64,000 nucleotides of DNA from Nonomuraea rhodomycinica (GCF_013363995.1 NZ_JABWGO010000001.1:1435222-1499221); one strand, 5' to 3'. Counted from the stretch's first letter, positions 25,302 through 38,370 are shown. Numbers and translations: made by a program. The notes: generated from the sequence alone by a model not told the origin.

Positions 25302-28300
25302 TCAGAACAGGCCTCCGAAGAAGTCGTCCAGTCCGCTCTGGTCGAAGTAACGGATCATCCGGAAGCCGGCGTCGCTGATCGTGCCGGTCCGTGTCTCCGG
25401 CGGTTCCAGTTCCTGCGGTTTGTAGTCCTGCCTCAAGCCCTGCCCCGAGCCCGAGGGCCCGGTCAGGTTCGGCGGGGGCGCACCGTCCGGGTACATCTTG
25501 CCGTTGCGGAACACCGTCACCGACTGGGTCGGCTGTGCCACGCCGTTGTTGCCGTACACCTGCCCCGGTCTCGCGGCGCGCGAGCGGGCCGACTTGGGCG
25601 GCGACTGCCGCTGCCCCGCCCTATGACTGGTCGGCCGGCGGCCCGGCCGCTGGCGTTCATAGCGCGGGAGCCTGGTCACGCGCCCGCCGGTCTTCTTCTT
25701 CACGTGCCGCAGGGTCCGGCGCGCGGCCTGCTTGGCCTGGCGTTTGGCCTTGGCGGCCCGGCGTTTGCGGGCCGCCTCCGCGGCCTTCTTGCGCGCCTCC
25801 TCCGCCTTCTTCTTGGCCTCCTCCGCCTTCTTCCTCCTGGCCAGCTCCTTCGCCTTCCGCTTTGCCTTCTGCTCGGCCTCCTTCTTGGCCTTGGCCAGGG
25901 CCCTCTTCCTGGCCTGCTCGCGGGCCAGCGCCTTGGCCCTGGCGATGGCGCGCTGCCTGGCCAGGCGGATGGCCTCGCGGCGTGCCGCCTGCTGGGCGAG
26001 CTTCTTCGCCAGTTGCCGCGCCGCGAACCTGCCCACCACCGCGACGATGATCCACACCCACTGCCCGTCGGCGTCGCTCATGGTGACGGGGCTGTTGTTG
26101 GCGTAGGCGTAGGCGTTGAGCTGCTGCGGGTCCTCCTCGTCGATGACGGGGTCGACCGACAGGAACCGGCCGTTCCTGGCGTCGTACTCGCGGGCGCCGA
26201 GCTGGACCAGGCCGATCGACTGGTCCTTGACGCCGCCGACGAAGCCGCGCTGGCCCGGCCACCACTCCGGTGGCGAGCCGCGGTCCTCGCCGAACGGCGT
26301 CAGCCTGCGGACCGCCAGGTCGCCGCTGCCGGCGTTGACCGCGGCCAGGGCCGTGCCCTGGTGGTCGCCGGCCAGGAAGTAGACCTGGTTGTCCGGCGTG
26401 CGCACCGCGACGGGCTCGCCGTTGATGGTGTAGTAGCGGGTCTGCTCGACGACGTCCTTGGCGGTGTCGAGGCGCAGCTCCATGTCATCGATGTAGAGGG
26501 TGGTGTCGGTCGGCGTCCGGCGGATCAGCCGGTCGCCGTCGGCGTCGTAGACGAACGACGTGGTCTTGCCCGCCTCGGTGACCGACTCCAGGTTGCCCTC
26601 GGCGTCCCAGGTCAGGGTCTGGTCGGAGGTGCCGACCTTGCGCCTGGTGGTGTTGCCGGTCGGGTCGTACTCGAACACGTCCGCCCCGACGGTCTGCAGC
26701 GCGTGCGGCTGCTTCTCGCCGGCCTTGGGGTAGGTGAAGGTGCGGACCGACTCCTGGCGCCCGCCGAACGCGTGCTGCGTCTCCTTCGTCCGGTTGCCCG
26801 TGACGTCGTAGGCGTAGCTGGTCGCGTACGGGGCCACGCCGCCGATCTTGTCCGGCTGCGGGCTGCCGGAGGCGCAGTCGTCGGTGGCGGTCCACGCCGA
26901 GGTCAGCCGGCGCAGGTGGTCGTAGGTGAAGCACTGCGTGTCGGGGCCGCGCGCGCCCTTGTCGCTGATCTTGGTGAGGTTGCCGGCGGGGTCGTAGGTG
27001 TAGTTGAGGTCCAGGTCGGCCGCCGGCTCGGACTCGCGGTCCAGCCGCGTCCGGGTCAGCCGCTGGGTGACCTCGTCGTGGGTGTAGGTGAGCCAGCTCT
27101 TCCTGCCGCCCGTGCTCAGCTCGTACTGCAGCACCTCTCCGAGCTTGGAGTAGCGGGCGGCCGTGACGTACGACGACAAGCCGGTCACCTTGGTGGGCTG
27201 GCCCAGTTCGTCGTAGTCGTAGACGACCTGCTCGTCGGCCAGGCCGCCTCCGGCGGGGAAGCTGACCGACTGGACCTCGTCGTCGAGGGTGTAGCGGGTG
27301 TTGAGCACGTACGTCCCGGCGAGCTTGCCTTCCCGCTCGGGGATGGTGACGGTCTCCCGCAGGGCGCGGTAGTCGGAGTCGATCGCGTTGATCTCCGCCT
27401 TGTACGCCTGGCCGCCGACGTAGCGGATCGCGGCGTTCTGGTGCCCCTTGGCCAGCTTGTCGTACTCCCACGAGGCGAGCAGCGGCCCGTCCTTGGAGCC
27501 CTCGCGCAGCTCCTTCTTGCGGCCCAGCTCGTCGTAGACGTAGGCGAGGGTCTTGCCGCGCGCGTCGGTGGAGGTGAGCAGCTCGTCGGCGTCGTTGTAG
27601 GTGAACGTGGTGACGCCCTTGTCGGGGTCCTCCGTCTTGATCTCACGGCCCCGCAGGTCGTAGTGGTGCCGCCAGACGTTGCCGGCCGGGTCGGTCACCG
27701 TGGCGAGCCGGCCCGCGGCGTCGTAGGTGTACTTCGTCGCGTCGTACTCGCCGGTCGGCGTGGCGCCCTCGTACTGCCGCAGCTCGATGAGCCGGTCGTC
27801 GGCGTCGCCGATGCGGGTCGTGGCGGTGCCGCCGGGCGGGGGCGTGATGTGCACCCGGTCACCCTGCGTCGTGGCCGTGGCCCGCCACTTCTCGACGCCC
27901 TTGGCCCGCAGCACCTGGGCGGTGACCTCGCCGGTCCCGTCGTAGACGTAGCCGAGCTGGCTCGGCACGTCCGTGTCGGCCACCGCGAGCAGGTCGGTGG
28001 AGGGGGCGCCGGGACTGAAGTAGCCGCCGTTGCTCCTGGCCACCTCGCCGAGAGAGTTGTAGAAGGTGTCGGTGACGGTGCGCCCGTCACGCAGCGCCGG
28101 GTCCTGCGTCTGGTCGTCACGCGGCGCGGGCTCCTGGGTCTGCCGCTCGCGCAGCAGCCCGTCGTACAGCTCGTGGCTGGTGGTGTAGCCGCCGTCGGCC
28201 CTCAGGGTTTTCGTGGTGACGACGCTGGGACCGTCGGGGCGGGTCAGGTAGGAGTACTCGGTGCTGGGCGACTGGCCCGCCGCCTTGCTCCGGTCGGACT

Positions 28301-31300
28301 GCCACACCTTGACCAGGCGGCCGAGCGCGTCGTACTCCATGTCGACGCGCTTGCCGTTCGCGTCGATCTCGGCCACCGGCCGGCCCCAGGCGGGTTCGAG
28401 AAGGGTGCGCTCCTCGTGGCCCAGGGGGTTGGTCTCCTTGACCTCGGTCGCCGGCGCGCCGGAGGCCGGCGTGTAGGTGGTTTTGACCGTGGTGCCGACC
28501 GCGTCGGTCTCGCTGGTCGTGCGCCCGTAAGCGTCGTAGGTCAGGACGGAGTTGGTGACGGTCGTGCCGTCCCCGGAGACCACCTCCTGGATCGTGGTGA
28601 TGTCGCCCTTGACCGGGCCCTGCCCGTACGGCCTGCTGTCGTACTGCACGCGTTCGTCGGAGATGATGTCACCCGCGGCCAGCGTGGACACGGCGGTGCC
28701 GCACCCCGCGGCGACCTTCTGGATCCGGCTCTCGTAGTCGAGCATCCAGGCCGTGCTGTTGCGGGCGTAGGTGTAGCGCACACACTGGTCGTCGTCGGTG
28801 GTGGCCAGGTCGTTCTGCTCCTCCACCTGGGTGAGCAGGCCGTGCTCGTCGTAGGCGCGGGTCTCGCCGGTGCGCCGCCACTTCCCGCCCTCCAGGGCCG
28901 TGCGGGTGACCATCGACTTCGGTTCGACGATGTACGCCGCCTTGGTGACACCGCCCTGCGTGGACTCGGCGGTCTTGAGCGACCACGGCTCCTCTGTCGT
29001 CGCGGTCACGATCGGGCCGCCGTCGCCGTCGTGCAGGATCTCCTCCCGTTCCAGGCCCGCGTACTGGTCGAGGTCGTCGATCTTGCCGCCCTCGGAGTCC
29101 ACGACCTGGACGTCGCGCTTGGATCCGTCGGCCAGCTTGTCGCCGTCCATGCCGCGGAAGTACCGGAACTCCGTCAGCGTGCGCTTGACGTCCTTCCCGT
29201 CGCCCTGGCGCACCCGCACCCGGCCGAACCCGCGCCAGTCGGACCACGTGCGGTGGGCCGGCTTGACCAGGTTGCTGTCGGTGAAGTGCCAGGCGGCTCC
29301 GTCGAGGTACTCGTAGTCGGTGACCACCCACGGCGATCCGGCGACCCGGTCCACCTCGACGGTCTGCGTGACCACGTACTTGTGGAACCAGTCGGTGACC
29401 TCGCCCTCGTTCGGCGGCGCCCAGCGCTGCGGGAAGCACAGCCTGGTGTTCTTGTCGGCGGCGGGCACGTCGCCGGGCTTGCAGTCGGCGGCCGAGTAGC
29501 TGACCCGCAGCTCTCCGCCGTTCTCGTTGTTCACCGTCTGGACCCGCCACTTGACCAGCGGGGCGCGGCCCTCGTCGGCGTCCACCCGGTTGGGAAGCTG
29601 GACGCCGGTGAACGTGACCTTGGGCAGCGTGACCGTGCCGCCCACATGTCCGGTCTGCTGGATGGACGCCAGCCACAGCGCCGGGCTCATGCCGTCACCG
29701 GAGGCGGGGAACTGGTGGGTCAGCGTCCAGGAGTCCACCGGGTTGTAGCCGCCCGTGGCGTTGACGATCTGCGTGGTGACCTTGGCCAGCCGCTTGCGGG
29801 TGAAGAACGTCGGCGCGAGCCGGTCGGTGCACTTGACGCCGGCGTCGCAGACCTGGTCGAAGGGGACGTCGGGCCAGTGACTCGCGTTCTCCTTCGTGAA
29901 CTGGTCGGCGGCGCAGGTGACCGTCCCGCCGGGGACGCACCGCTCGGCGACGTCGAAGACGACGCGGGCCGCGGGCGACCGGGTGAACAGCTCGCCCTGC
30001 AGGTAGCCGTAGTCGATGCGGGTCAGGTAGCCGCCACGCGTGTACACGGTGCCCAGCTCGGGCTTCATGTTGCGGCCGTAGTAGTTCTTCTCGGTCTCGT
30101 ACCAGTACGTGATCGCGTTGCCGTGGGTGTCGACCGACAGGTCGAGGTTCCACCGGTACGCCTGCTGGCACCAGGCGTCGGCCGGGGTGCTGTTGTAGCA
30201 GGGCTCCCCGCTGTTGTTGCCGAACACCGGCACCGTCTGCACCGACTTGGTCTCCGGCTTGCCGGACACCCAGCCGGGCAGCCGGTTCAGGCCGAAGGTG
30301 TACTGGGTGCCGTCGGCCGTGGTGACGCGCCAGTACTCGCCGTCGTTGTCGCCGTTGACGGCGCCCTTGAGGTACTCGACGCGGGTACCGTCGTCGCGCT
30401 TGGGCCGCCACTGCTTGGTCGTGGCGTCCTTGATCAGCTCGACCGCCGAGCCGCCGAGGGACAGGGTGACGTTCTCGCCGTCCCAGCACAGGTCGCCGGT
30501 CTTCTTGCCGTCGAGCATGCAGGACTTGTACTGGCGCTCGATGAAGCCGCCCGGGTTGAGCTCGAAGCCCTCTCCGACCCACGATGGCTGGTTGTTGGTC
30601 GAGGCGGTGCGGCCGTCCACGCTCTGCGCGGAGTAGGCGACCGTCATCTCCGGCTCGTCACCGCCGAGCGCCGGCGGCGCCCGCAGCTCGTAGCTCCAGC
30701 CGAAGTCACCCGACTGGGCGCCGACGCTCCACTCGGCCGACGGCGCGAGCGAGGTGGCGGAGTGGTCGCCCGCCGGGCCCGAGGCCGCGGCCGTCACCGC
30801 GTACAGCGCCGGCAGGTCCAGGTCGGCGCTGATGGTGCCGGCCTTGGTGTCGTTCTCGGACGGCACCGGCTCCGGCAGCGGGCAGGCTCCGGTGGCCGCG
30901 CCGCCCGTGGTGGGGGCCAGCGCGCAGTCCTGCAGCTTCACCAGGCGCAGCCGCGAGGCGTAGTCACCGCCGGAGGCGTAGCGGAAACCCGAGTAGTCGA
31001 TCTCCAGGCGTGTCCGGCCGGACCTCGCCGCGATGCCCTGGCCCGGCGTCACCCGCATCGCGAGCCCGAGCATGCCGGTCTTGGCGGTGTCGAGCAGTTC
31101 GACGCGGACCCGTTCGGGCGCGGCATCCGCCTTCGGAGCGGCCGTCTCCTGGGCGGCCGTCTTCGGCTCGCCGGCCGTCTCCTGGGCGGCCGTCCTCGGC
31201 TCGCCGGTCGTCTTGGCAGCTGTCTTCGGCGTGGTGGCCCGCACCGGGAAGCCGGCGGCCAGGGTCCGTGTCCTGCCCGTGGTGTCCAGCTCGACGGCCT

Positions 31301-31586
31301 GCGGTTTCGGCCAGGTGACGCCCGGCGGCGCCTTCCACGCCTGTTTCTCCGCCTGGTCGACCGTCCTGGGCAGCACCGGTACGGGCCGCCCGCGCACCGG
31401 GCTCTCGTTCCGTACGACGGGGGCCGAACGTGGCGCCGCGCTCGCGGGCATCGCGTACGCCAGCGGCGCGATCATGACGACGGCCAGCACGGTCGCCAGC
31501 CGCCGCGGCCACGGCGAGGGGCGCGCTGGTTGCTGAAAACGATTCCAGTGGGTTTCGGGCAGATCTAACTCACTCGGTGCGTCCAT
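25302..31586 (-). CDS. Secreted RHS/YD-repeat protein, putative polymorphic toxin
   Basis: A 2094-residue protein. GGGAGAGG precedes the ATG. A signal/TM segment (RRLATVLAVVMIAPLAYAMPASA, about 29-51) directs export. The next ~750 residues include a Pro/Thr/Ala linker (TAAQETAGEPKTAAQ) and a domain with VGEGFELNPGGFIERQYKSC. Dozens of YD repeats follow (YDALGRLV, YTYDPAGNLTKI, YDYDELGQPTKV). The core ends at the conserved NGRFLSVDPV (about 1805). The 290-residue tail is hypervariable-like: a ~125-residue Lys/Arg/Ala coiled helix (about 1845-1970) and a final ~90 residues without a toxin fold I recognise. No immunity-like gene follows. Confidence 0.88.
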   Translation of the reverse strand: MDAPSELDLPETHWNRFQQPARPSPWPRRLATVLAVVMIAPLAYAMPASAAPRSAPVVRNESPVRGRPVPVLPRTVDQAEKQAWKAPPGVTWPKPQAVELDTTGRTRTLAAGFPVRATTPKTAAKTTGEPRTAAQETAGEPKTAAQETAAPKADAAPERVRVELLDTAKTGMLGLAMRVTPGQGIAARSGRTRLEIDYSGFRYASGGDYASRLRLVKLQDCALAPTTGGAATGACPLPEPVPSENDTKAGTISADLDLPALYAVTAAASGPAGDHSATSLAPSAEWSVGAQSGDFGWSYELRAPPALGGDEPEMTVAYSAQSVDGRTASTNNQPSWVGEGFELNPGGFIERQYKSCMLDGKKTGDLCWDGENVTLSLGGSAVELIKDATTKQWRPKRDDGTRVEYLKGAVNGDNDGEYWRVTTADGTQYTFGLNRLPGWVSGKPETKSVQTVPVFGNNSGEPCYNSTPADAWCQQAYRWNLDLSVDTHGNAITYWYETEKNYYGRNMKPELGTVYTRGGYLTRIDYGYLQGELFTRSPAARVVFDVAERCVPGGTVTCAADQFTKENASHWPDVPFDQVCDAGVKCTDRLAPTFFTRKRLAKVTTQIVNATGGYNPVDSWTLTHQFPASGDGMSPALWLASIQQTGHVGGTVTLPKVTFTGVQLPNRVDADEGRAPLVKWRVQTVNNENGGELRVSYSAADCKPGDVPAADKNTRLCFPQRWAPPNEGEVTDWFHKYVVTQTVEVDRVAGSPWVVTDYEYLDGAAWHFTDSNLVKPAHRTWSDWRGFGRVRVRQGDGKDVKRTLTEFRYFRGMDGDKLADGSKRDVQVVDSEGGKIDDLDQYAGLEREEILHDGDGGPIVTATTEEPWSLKTAESTQGGVTKAAYIVEPKSMVTRTALEGGKWRRTGETRAYDEHGLLTQVEEQNDLATTDDDQCVRYTYARNSTAWMLDYESRIQKVAAGCGTAVSTLAAGDIISDERVQYDSRPYGQGPVKGDITTIQEVVSGDGTTVTNSVLTYDAYGRTTSETDAVGTTVKTTYTPASGAPATEVKETNPLGHEERTLLEPAWGRPVAEIDANGKRVDMEYDALGRLVKVWQSDRSKAAGQSPSTEYSYLTRPDGPSVVTTKTLRADGGYTTSHELYDGLLRERQTQEPAPRDDQTQDPALRDGRTVTDTFYNSLGEVARSNGGYFSPGAPSTDLLAVADTDVPSQLGYVYDGTGEVTAQVLRAKGVEKWRATATTQGDRVHITPPPGGTATTRIGDADDRLIELRQYEGATPTGEYDATKYTYDAAGRLATVTDPAGNVWRHHYDLRGREIKTEDPDKGVTTFTYNDADELLTSTDARGKTLAYVYDELGRKKELREGSKDGPLLASWEYDKLAKGHQNAAIRYVGGQAYKAEINAIDSDYRALRETVTIPEREGKLAGTYVLNTRYTLDDEVQSVSFPAGGGLADEQVVYDYDELGQPTKVTGLSSYVTAARYSKLGEVLQYELSTGGRKSWLTYTHDEVTQRLTRTRLDRESEPAADLDLNYTYDPAGNLTKISDKGARGPDTQCFTYDHLRRLTSAWTATDDCASGSPQPDKIGGVAPYATSYAYDVTGNRTKETQHAFGGRQESVRTFTYPKAGEKQPHALQTVGADVFEYDPTGNTTRRKVGTSDQTLTWDAEGNLESVTEAGKTTSFVYDADGDRLIRRTPTDTTLYIDDMELRLDTAKDVVEQTRYYTINGEPVAVRTPDNQVYFLAGDHQGTALAAVNAGSGDLAVRRLTPFGEDRGSPPEWWPGQRGFVGGVKDQSIGLVQLGAREYDARNGRFLSVDPVIDEEDPQQLNAYAYANNSPVTMSDADGQWVWIIVAVVGRFAARQLAKKLAQQAARREAIRLARQRAIARAKALAREQARKRALAKAKKEAEQKAKRKAKELARRKKAEEAKKKAEEARKKAAEAARKRRAAKAKRQAKQAARRTLRHVKKKTGGRVTRLPRYERQRPGRRPTSHRAGQRQSPPKSARSRAARPGQVYGNNGVAQPTQSVTVFRNGKMYPDGAPPPNLTGPSGSGQGLRQDYKPQELEPPETRTGTISDAGFRMIRYFDQSGLDDFFGGLF

Positions 31587-32033
31587 GACCTCTCCCGATG
31601 TGGGGGGTGAACGGAGGGCTACGGGTGACGAATCGGGCGATCTGGTGGGCGTTCAGCACGCCGTGGTGCATGCGGCCGCACGGGTCCGCTCCGACGGCGC
31701 CGTGGCGGCTTCGGAGGGCGGCCTATGGGGGGTACCGGGTTTGTTTCGGTGATCTTCAGTCGGATTCTGACCCGCGCCGGACTCTCCGTCCAGATCCTTT
31801 GACAGATTTCATCAGAATTCGACACCGCCTGGAGAAAATCTCCACACTTGGTGGAGGGCATCGCACTGCACTCCTTCGAGGGCAAGATGCCTTTCACGCC
31901 GGAAACCCTGGCCAGGAGCGAGCAACTCGAGGCCGTGTACGGCCTGACGCTGACCTCGTCTTACAGGAGCTTCGCCCTTATCAGCTCCCCCTTGACAACC
32001 ACGCAGATCTCTTGACGTCCCGGCATTGGCCGG
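31587..32033. other. Gap upstream of the RHS gene
   Basis: No supported gene. The region is AT-richer than its surroundings around 31740-31860 and should hold the RHS promoter (minus). A plus-strand stretch at 31888-32016 (MPFTPETLARSEQLEAVYGL...) has protein-like composition but no ribosome site or recognisable family, and may be a fragment. Confidence 0.4.
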
Positions 32034-32034
32034 G

Positions 32035-32200
32035 AGGCCCCGGCAAAGGGGGTGCGGGGGAGCTCGGCTCCCCCCCTGTCACAGCCCGAGCCTCATCGCG
32101 CGAAGCGCGCGCATGTGAGGACCGCGCTGTGAAGCCCCGCACAGCCCGAGCCGCACCGTTCCAAGCGCGATCATGCGAACACCGCGCTTCGAAGCCCTTG
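32035..32200. repeat. Direct repeat copy B with a second 60-bp unit, 3' of hisF
   Basis: 32035-32140 matches copy A (25193-25296), including the GGGGGAGC-TCG-GCTCCCCC hairpin. The 60-bp unit (ACAGCCCGAG..., 32081-32140) is then repeated in degenerate form at 32141-32200, giving an exact 60-bp period. It abuts the hisF stop (32202), so on the minus strand it forms the 3' end of the his operon and probably its terminator. Confidence 0.75.
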
Positions 32201-32201
32201 T

Positions 32202-32963
32202 CTAGCGCACCGGATAACCCGCCGTGCGGAGCGTCTCCTTCACGTCGGCGATCTTGAGGGTGCCGAAGTGGAACACCGACGCCGCCAGCACCGCGTCCGC
32301 GCCCGCCTCCACCGCCGGCGGGAAGTCCTCCAGCCGTCCGGCGCCGCCGCTGGCGATCACCGGGACGTGCACCACGGCCCGCACCGCGCGCAGCATCTCC
32401 AGGTCGTAACCCTCGCGCGTGCCGTCGCCGTCCATCGAGTTGAGCAGGATCTCGCCCACGCCCAGCTCCTCGCCGCGCGCCGCCCACTCCACCGCGTCGA
32501 GGCCCGTGCCGCGCCGCCCGCCGTGCGTGGTCACCTCGAACCCGCTCGGCGTGCCGGGCGCCCGGCGCGCGTCCACCGACAGCACCACGCACTGCGCGCC
32601 GAAACGCCGCGACGCCTCGGTCAGCAGTTCGGGACGGGCGATGGCCGCCGTGTTGAGCGAGACCTTGTCGGCCCCCGCCCGCAGCAGCCGGTCCACGTCG
32701 TCCACCGAGCGGATGCCGCCGCCCACGGTCAGCGGGATGAACACCTGCTCGGCGGTCCTGCGGACCACGTCCAGCATCGTGTCCCGCTCACCGGAGGAGG
32801 CGGTGATGTCGAGGAAGGTCAGCTCGTCGGCGCCCTCCGCGTCGTAGCGCCTGGCCAGCTCGACGGGGTCGCCCGCGTCGCGCAGGTTGGCGAAGTTGAC
32901 GCCCTTGACCACCCGGCCGGCGTCGACGTCCAGGCAGGGGATCACCCTGACGGCCACGGTCAT
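32202..32963 (-). CDS. hisF: Imidazole glycerol phosphate synthase, cyclase subunit
   Basis: A 253-residue (beta/alpha)8 barrel, full length for His[18 protein letters not shown] holds the catalytic Asp12, and [12 protein letters not shown] provides the second Asp on the opposite side. Phosphate loops are [10 protein letters not shown] and SGGAG. With HisH it makes imidazole glycerol phosphate and AICAR. It is last in the his operon, overlapping the RidA-like gene by ATGA (32960-32963). A hairpin-rich repeat follows the stop. Confidence 0.96.
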   Translation of the reverse strand: MTVAVRVIPCLDVDAGRVVKGVNFANLRDAGDPVELARRYDAEGADELTFLDITASSGERDTMLDVVRRTAEQVFIPLTVGGGIRSVDDVDRLLRAGADKVSLNTAAIARPELLTEASRRFGAQCVVLSVDARRAPGTPSGFEVTTHGGRRGTGLDAVEWAARGEELGVGEILLNSMDGDGTREGYDLEMLRAVRAVVHVPVIASGGAGRLEDFPPAVEAGADAVLAASVFHFGTLKIADVKETLRTAGYPVR

Positions 32964-33367
32964 GCGCGCATCGCCTCAATCTCGATCTCGACCAGCATGC
33001 GCGGGTCCACCAGGCCGGCGACCCGCACGCCCGTGCAGGCGGGACGGACCTCGCCGAACACCTCCCCGATGGCCCGGCCGACCAGGTCGAAGTGACGCTG
33101 GTCCACCACGTAGTAGCGCACCATCACCACGTCCTCCTTGGTCAGGCCGGCCAGCTCCACGGCGCCGAGCGCGATGCCCATCGCCGTGAGGCTCTGCCGG
33201 TAGGCGTCGCCGACATGCCGGACCTCGCCGTCGATCGTGGCGGTGCAGCCCGACACGATGACCCGGTCCCCTATCACGACAGCGCGGGAGTAGCCGTACC
33301 GCTCCTCCCACACGCCGCCGGAGAACACCCGCGAACCGGTGCTCTCCATACTCATGCTGCTCACCAC
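32960..33367 (-). CDS. RidA-family protein inside the his operon
   Basis: A 135-residue YjgF/RidA-like protein: [44 protein letters not shown], and [24 protein letters not shown]. Canonical RidA uses an Arg (R105 in the family) to hold imine/enamine intermediates; here the equivalent stretch is PACTGVRV. The start GTG 33367 follows AGGAGGGG; a second GTG and two ATGs lie within 18 nt. It is coupled to hisF by ATGA. A role in removing reactive imines during histidine or amino-acid metabolism is inferred. Confidence 0.85.
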   Translation of the reverse strand: MVSSMSMESTGSRVFSGGVWEERYGYSRAVVIGDRVIVSGCTATIDGEVRHVGDAYRQSLTAMGIALGAVELAGLTKEDVVMVRYYVVDQRHFDLVGRAIGEVFGEVRPACTGVRVAGLVDPRMLVEIEIEAMRA

Positions 33368-33382
33368 GGCCCCTCCTACCCT

Positions 33383-34105
33383 CTAACCGCGAACAGCGAC
33401 CAGGGCGCTCTCGAGCGTGAACGCCTGGGCGTACAGGGCCCTGCCGACAATGGCGCCCTCGACGCCGTCCGGCACGAGCCGCGACAGCGCCACCAGGTCG
33501 TCCAGCGAGGACACTCCCCCGCTGGCCACGACCGGCTTGTCGGTGCGGGCACACACCTGGCGCAGCAGGTCGAGGTTGGGACCGCGCAGCGTGCCGTCCT
33601 TGGTGACGTCGGTGACGACGTAGCGGGGGCAGCCGTCGGCCTCCAGCCGCTCCAGCACCTCCCACAGGTCACCGCCCTCCTCGGTCCAGCCGCGCGCCGC
33701 CAGCGTGGTGCCGCGCACGTCCAGACCGACCGCGATCTTGTCGCCGTGTTCGGCGATGATCCTGCGGCACCACTCGGGGTTCTCCAGGGCGGCCGTGCCG
33801 ATGTTCACGCGGCGGCACCCGGTGGCCAGCGCGGCGGCCAGCGACTCGTCGTCGCGGATGCCGCCGGACAGCTCCACGTTCACGTCCAGCCGGCCGATCA
33901 TGTCGGTGATCAGCGCACGGTTGGAGCCCCGGCCGAACGCGGCGTCGAGGTCGACCAGATGGATCCACTCCGCCCCCGCCTCCTGCCAGGCCAGCGCGGC
34001 GGCCAGCGGCTCGCCGTAGCCGGTCTCGGTCCCGGCCTCACCCTGGACCAGGCGTACGGCCTGGCCGTCCGCGACGTCCACAGCGGGAAGGAGTACGAGC
34101 GACAT
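33383..34105 (-). CDS. priA: Phosphoribosyl isomerase A (HisA/TrpF bifunctional type)
   Basis: A 240-residue HisA-fold isomerase. [16 protein letters not shown] carries the catalytic Asp10, and [16 protein letters not shown] the second Asp. Phosphate loops are SGGIRDDES and SGGVSSLDD. In actinomycetes this protein usually serves both histidine (HisA) and tryptophan (TrpF) pathways; the sequence agrees with that group but activity cannot be read directly. The ATG overlaps the stop of the preceding small membrane gene by 1 nt (TGATG). Confidence 0.92.
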   Translation of the reverse strand: MSLVLLPAVDVADGQAVRLVQGEAGTETGYGEPLAAALAWQEAGAEWIHLVDLDAAFGRGSNRALITDMIGRLDVNVELSGGIRDDESLAAALATGCRRVNIGTAALENPEWCRRIIAEHGDKIAVGLDVRGTTLAARGWTEEGGDLWEVLERLEADGCPRYVVTDVTKDGTLRGPNLDLLRQVCARTDKPVVASGGVSSLDDLVALSRLVPDGVEGAIVGRALYAQAFTLESALVAVRG

Positions 34106-34434
34106 CAGATCCTCCGGTCGAAGGCAAGGGTCATCACAACAGGGACGAGCAGCAGGGACAGGACCAGGACGCCGAAGCTGACGGCGAGGGAGGCCCACAC
34201 CAGCCATACCATCACCTGGACGAGCGCGAACGCGAGTGCCACGACGGCGTTCTGCGCACGGCGGCGACGGGCGCGCAGGCCGCCCTGCCGGGCGAAGCGC
34301 ACGGGGCGGGGCGTGAGACGGGCCACCACGGCCCGCCGGCGGGCGGCACGCGCCTGACGCTCCTCGTTGCGCGAGGCGGCGCGCTCCCGCGCCGCCTCAC
34401 GCTCCGCGCGACGCCGCGCCCGCTCCTTACTCAC
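34105..34434 (-). CDS. Small basic membrane protein within the his operon
   Basis: A 109-residue protein. The first ~60 residues are extremely Arg/Ala/Glu-rich ([19 protein letters not shown]), a basic helical cytoplasmic tail. Two hydrophobic segments follow ([20 protein letters not shown] and [17 protein letters not shown]). No family is recognised. It sits between hisH and priA with a 1-nt overlap to priA, so it is part of the operon. A function in histidine synthesis is not implied by the sequence. Confidence 0.7.
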   Translation of the reverse strand: MSKERARRRAEREAARERAASRNEERQARAARRRAVVARLTPRPVRFARQGGLRARRRRAQNAVVALAFALVQVMVWLVWASLAVSFGVLVLSLLLVPVVMTLAFDRRI

Positions 34435-34467
34435 GGCAGCGGGACGCCGCGGCGGCGCGGCCGCCGC

Positions 34468-35103
34468 TCACAGGACGCCGAGCCAGTTGGTCAGCAGCGC
34501 GGCGCCCGCGTCGCCGGACTTCTCCGGATGGAACTGCGTCGCCATGAGCGGGCCGTTCTCGGCCGCGGCCACGAACGGCACCCCGTGCTCGGCCCACGTC
34601 ACCAGCGGCTCGGCGAACCCGGGGCCCGGCCGCAGCTCCCACTCCCGCACGCCGTAGGAGTGCACGAAGTAGAACCGCGTGTCGGCGTCCAGCCCCCGGA
34701 ACAGCACGCTGCCCTCGGGCGCCTTGACCGTGTTCCACCCCATGTGCGGCAGCACCGGGGCCTCCAGCCGCTCGACCGTGCCCGGCCACTCGCCGCAGCC
34801 CTCGGTCTCCACCCCGTGCTCGACGCCCTTGGCGAACAGGATCTGCATGCCCACGCAGATGCCCAGCACCGGCCGCCCGCCGGCCAGGCGGCGGCCGACG
34901 ACCTGCTCGCCGCGCACCCCGCGCAGGCCCGCCATGCACGCCGCGAACGCCCCCACACCGGGCACCACGAGCCCGTCGGCCTCCATGGCCGCGTCCAGGT
35001 CGGACGTCACGGTCACGTCGGCGCCGACCCGGGCCAGCGCGCGCTCGGCCGAACGCAGGTTGCCCGACCCGTAGTCGAGCACCACCACGCGCTTCACCAC
35101 CAC
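34468..35103 (-). CDS. hisH: Imidazole glycerol phosphate synthase, glutaminase subunit
   Basis: A 211-residue class I glutamine amidotransferase. The nucleophile is Cys83 in LGICVGMQ, and His192/Glu194 in FHPEKSG complete the triad. YGSGNL near the N-terminus is the family signature. Three consecutive GTG codons (35103, 35100, 35097) offer starts; the first is given. It overlaps the 51-residue membrane gene by 10 nt. It supplies ammonia to HisF. Confidence 0.95.
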   Translation of the reverse strand: MVVKRVVVLDYGSGNLRSAERALARVGADVTVTSDLDAAMEADGLVVPGVGAFAACMAGLRGVRGEQVVGRRLAGGRPVLGICVGMQILFAKGVEHGVETEGCGEWPGTVERLEAPVLPHMGWNTVKAPEGSVLFRGLDADTRFYFVHSYGVREWELRPGPGFAEPLVTWAEHGVPFVAAAENGPLMATQFHPEKSGDAGAALLTNWLGVL

Positions 35104-35245
35104 ATCACCCCTGCCGTGATCGCCAGCGCCGCGCCGACCGCGCAGATGGCGGCGCCCGCCTTGAGCCCCTGCTTGACCAGCGAGACCACCCCACCGACCA
35201 GGAACAGGCCGATGAACATCATCGCGATCGACAGCGTGTTGTCAC

Positions 35246-35249
<4 letters not shown>
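35094..35249 (-). CDS. 51-residue membrane protein between hisB and hisH
   Basis: A 51-residue frame, [20 protein letters not shown] with a second helix [19 protein letters not shown]. It is two TM segments with a short KQGLK loop. The ATG overlaps the hisB stop (ATGA, 35246-35249) and its stop lies 7 nt inside hisH, so it is translated as part of the operon. I know no function. The tight coupling on both sides argues that it is real rather than spacer. Confidence 0.7.
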
Positions 35250-38225
<2,976 letters not shown>

Positions 38226-38370
38226 CCTCCCAGTCTACGGAGTCCGACCAGTGGGTCCTGTTCGGTCCACCATGCGGACACCTGGATCCCGTCAAGCCTG
38301 GCGACCGCCGATACGATGGCCCGGCGATCGGGCGGACCCGCGGATCGGGCGTGAACGGGAGGTGGCCGTC

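Noticed and set aside
25269..31568. A plus-strand open frame of about 2100 codons antisense to the RHS gene
   Set aside because: The sequence is Val/Gly/Arg/Leu-rich nonsense typical of the complement of a GC-rich gene. It has no ribosome site and no domain; the minus strand has clear YD repeats and a signal peptide.
31888..32016. Small plus-strand gene MPFTPETLARSEQLEA...
   Set aside because: No ribosome site, no family, and the frame ends near the repeat; noted only as possible debris.
38226..38370. His-codon attenuator or T-box ahead of hisD
   Set aside because: No run of His codons, no T-box core and no terminator hairpin in the short leader.
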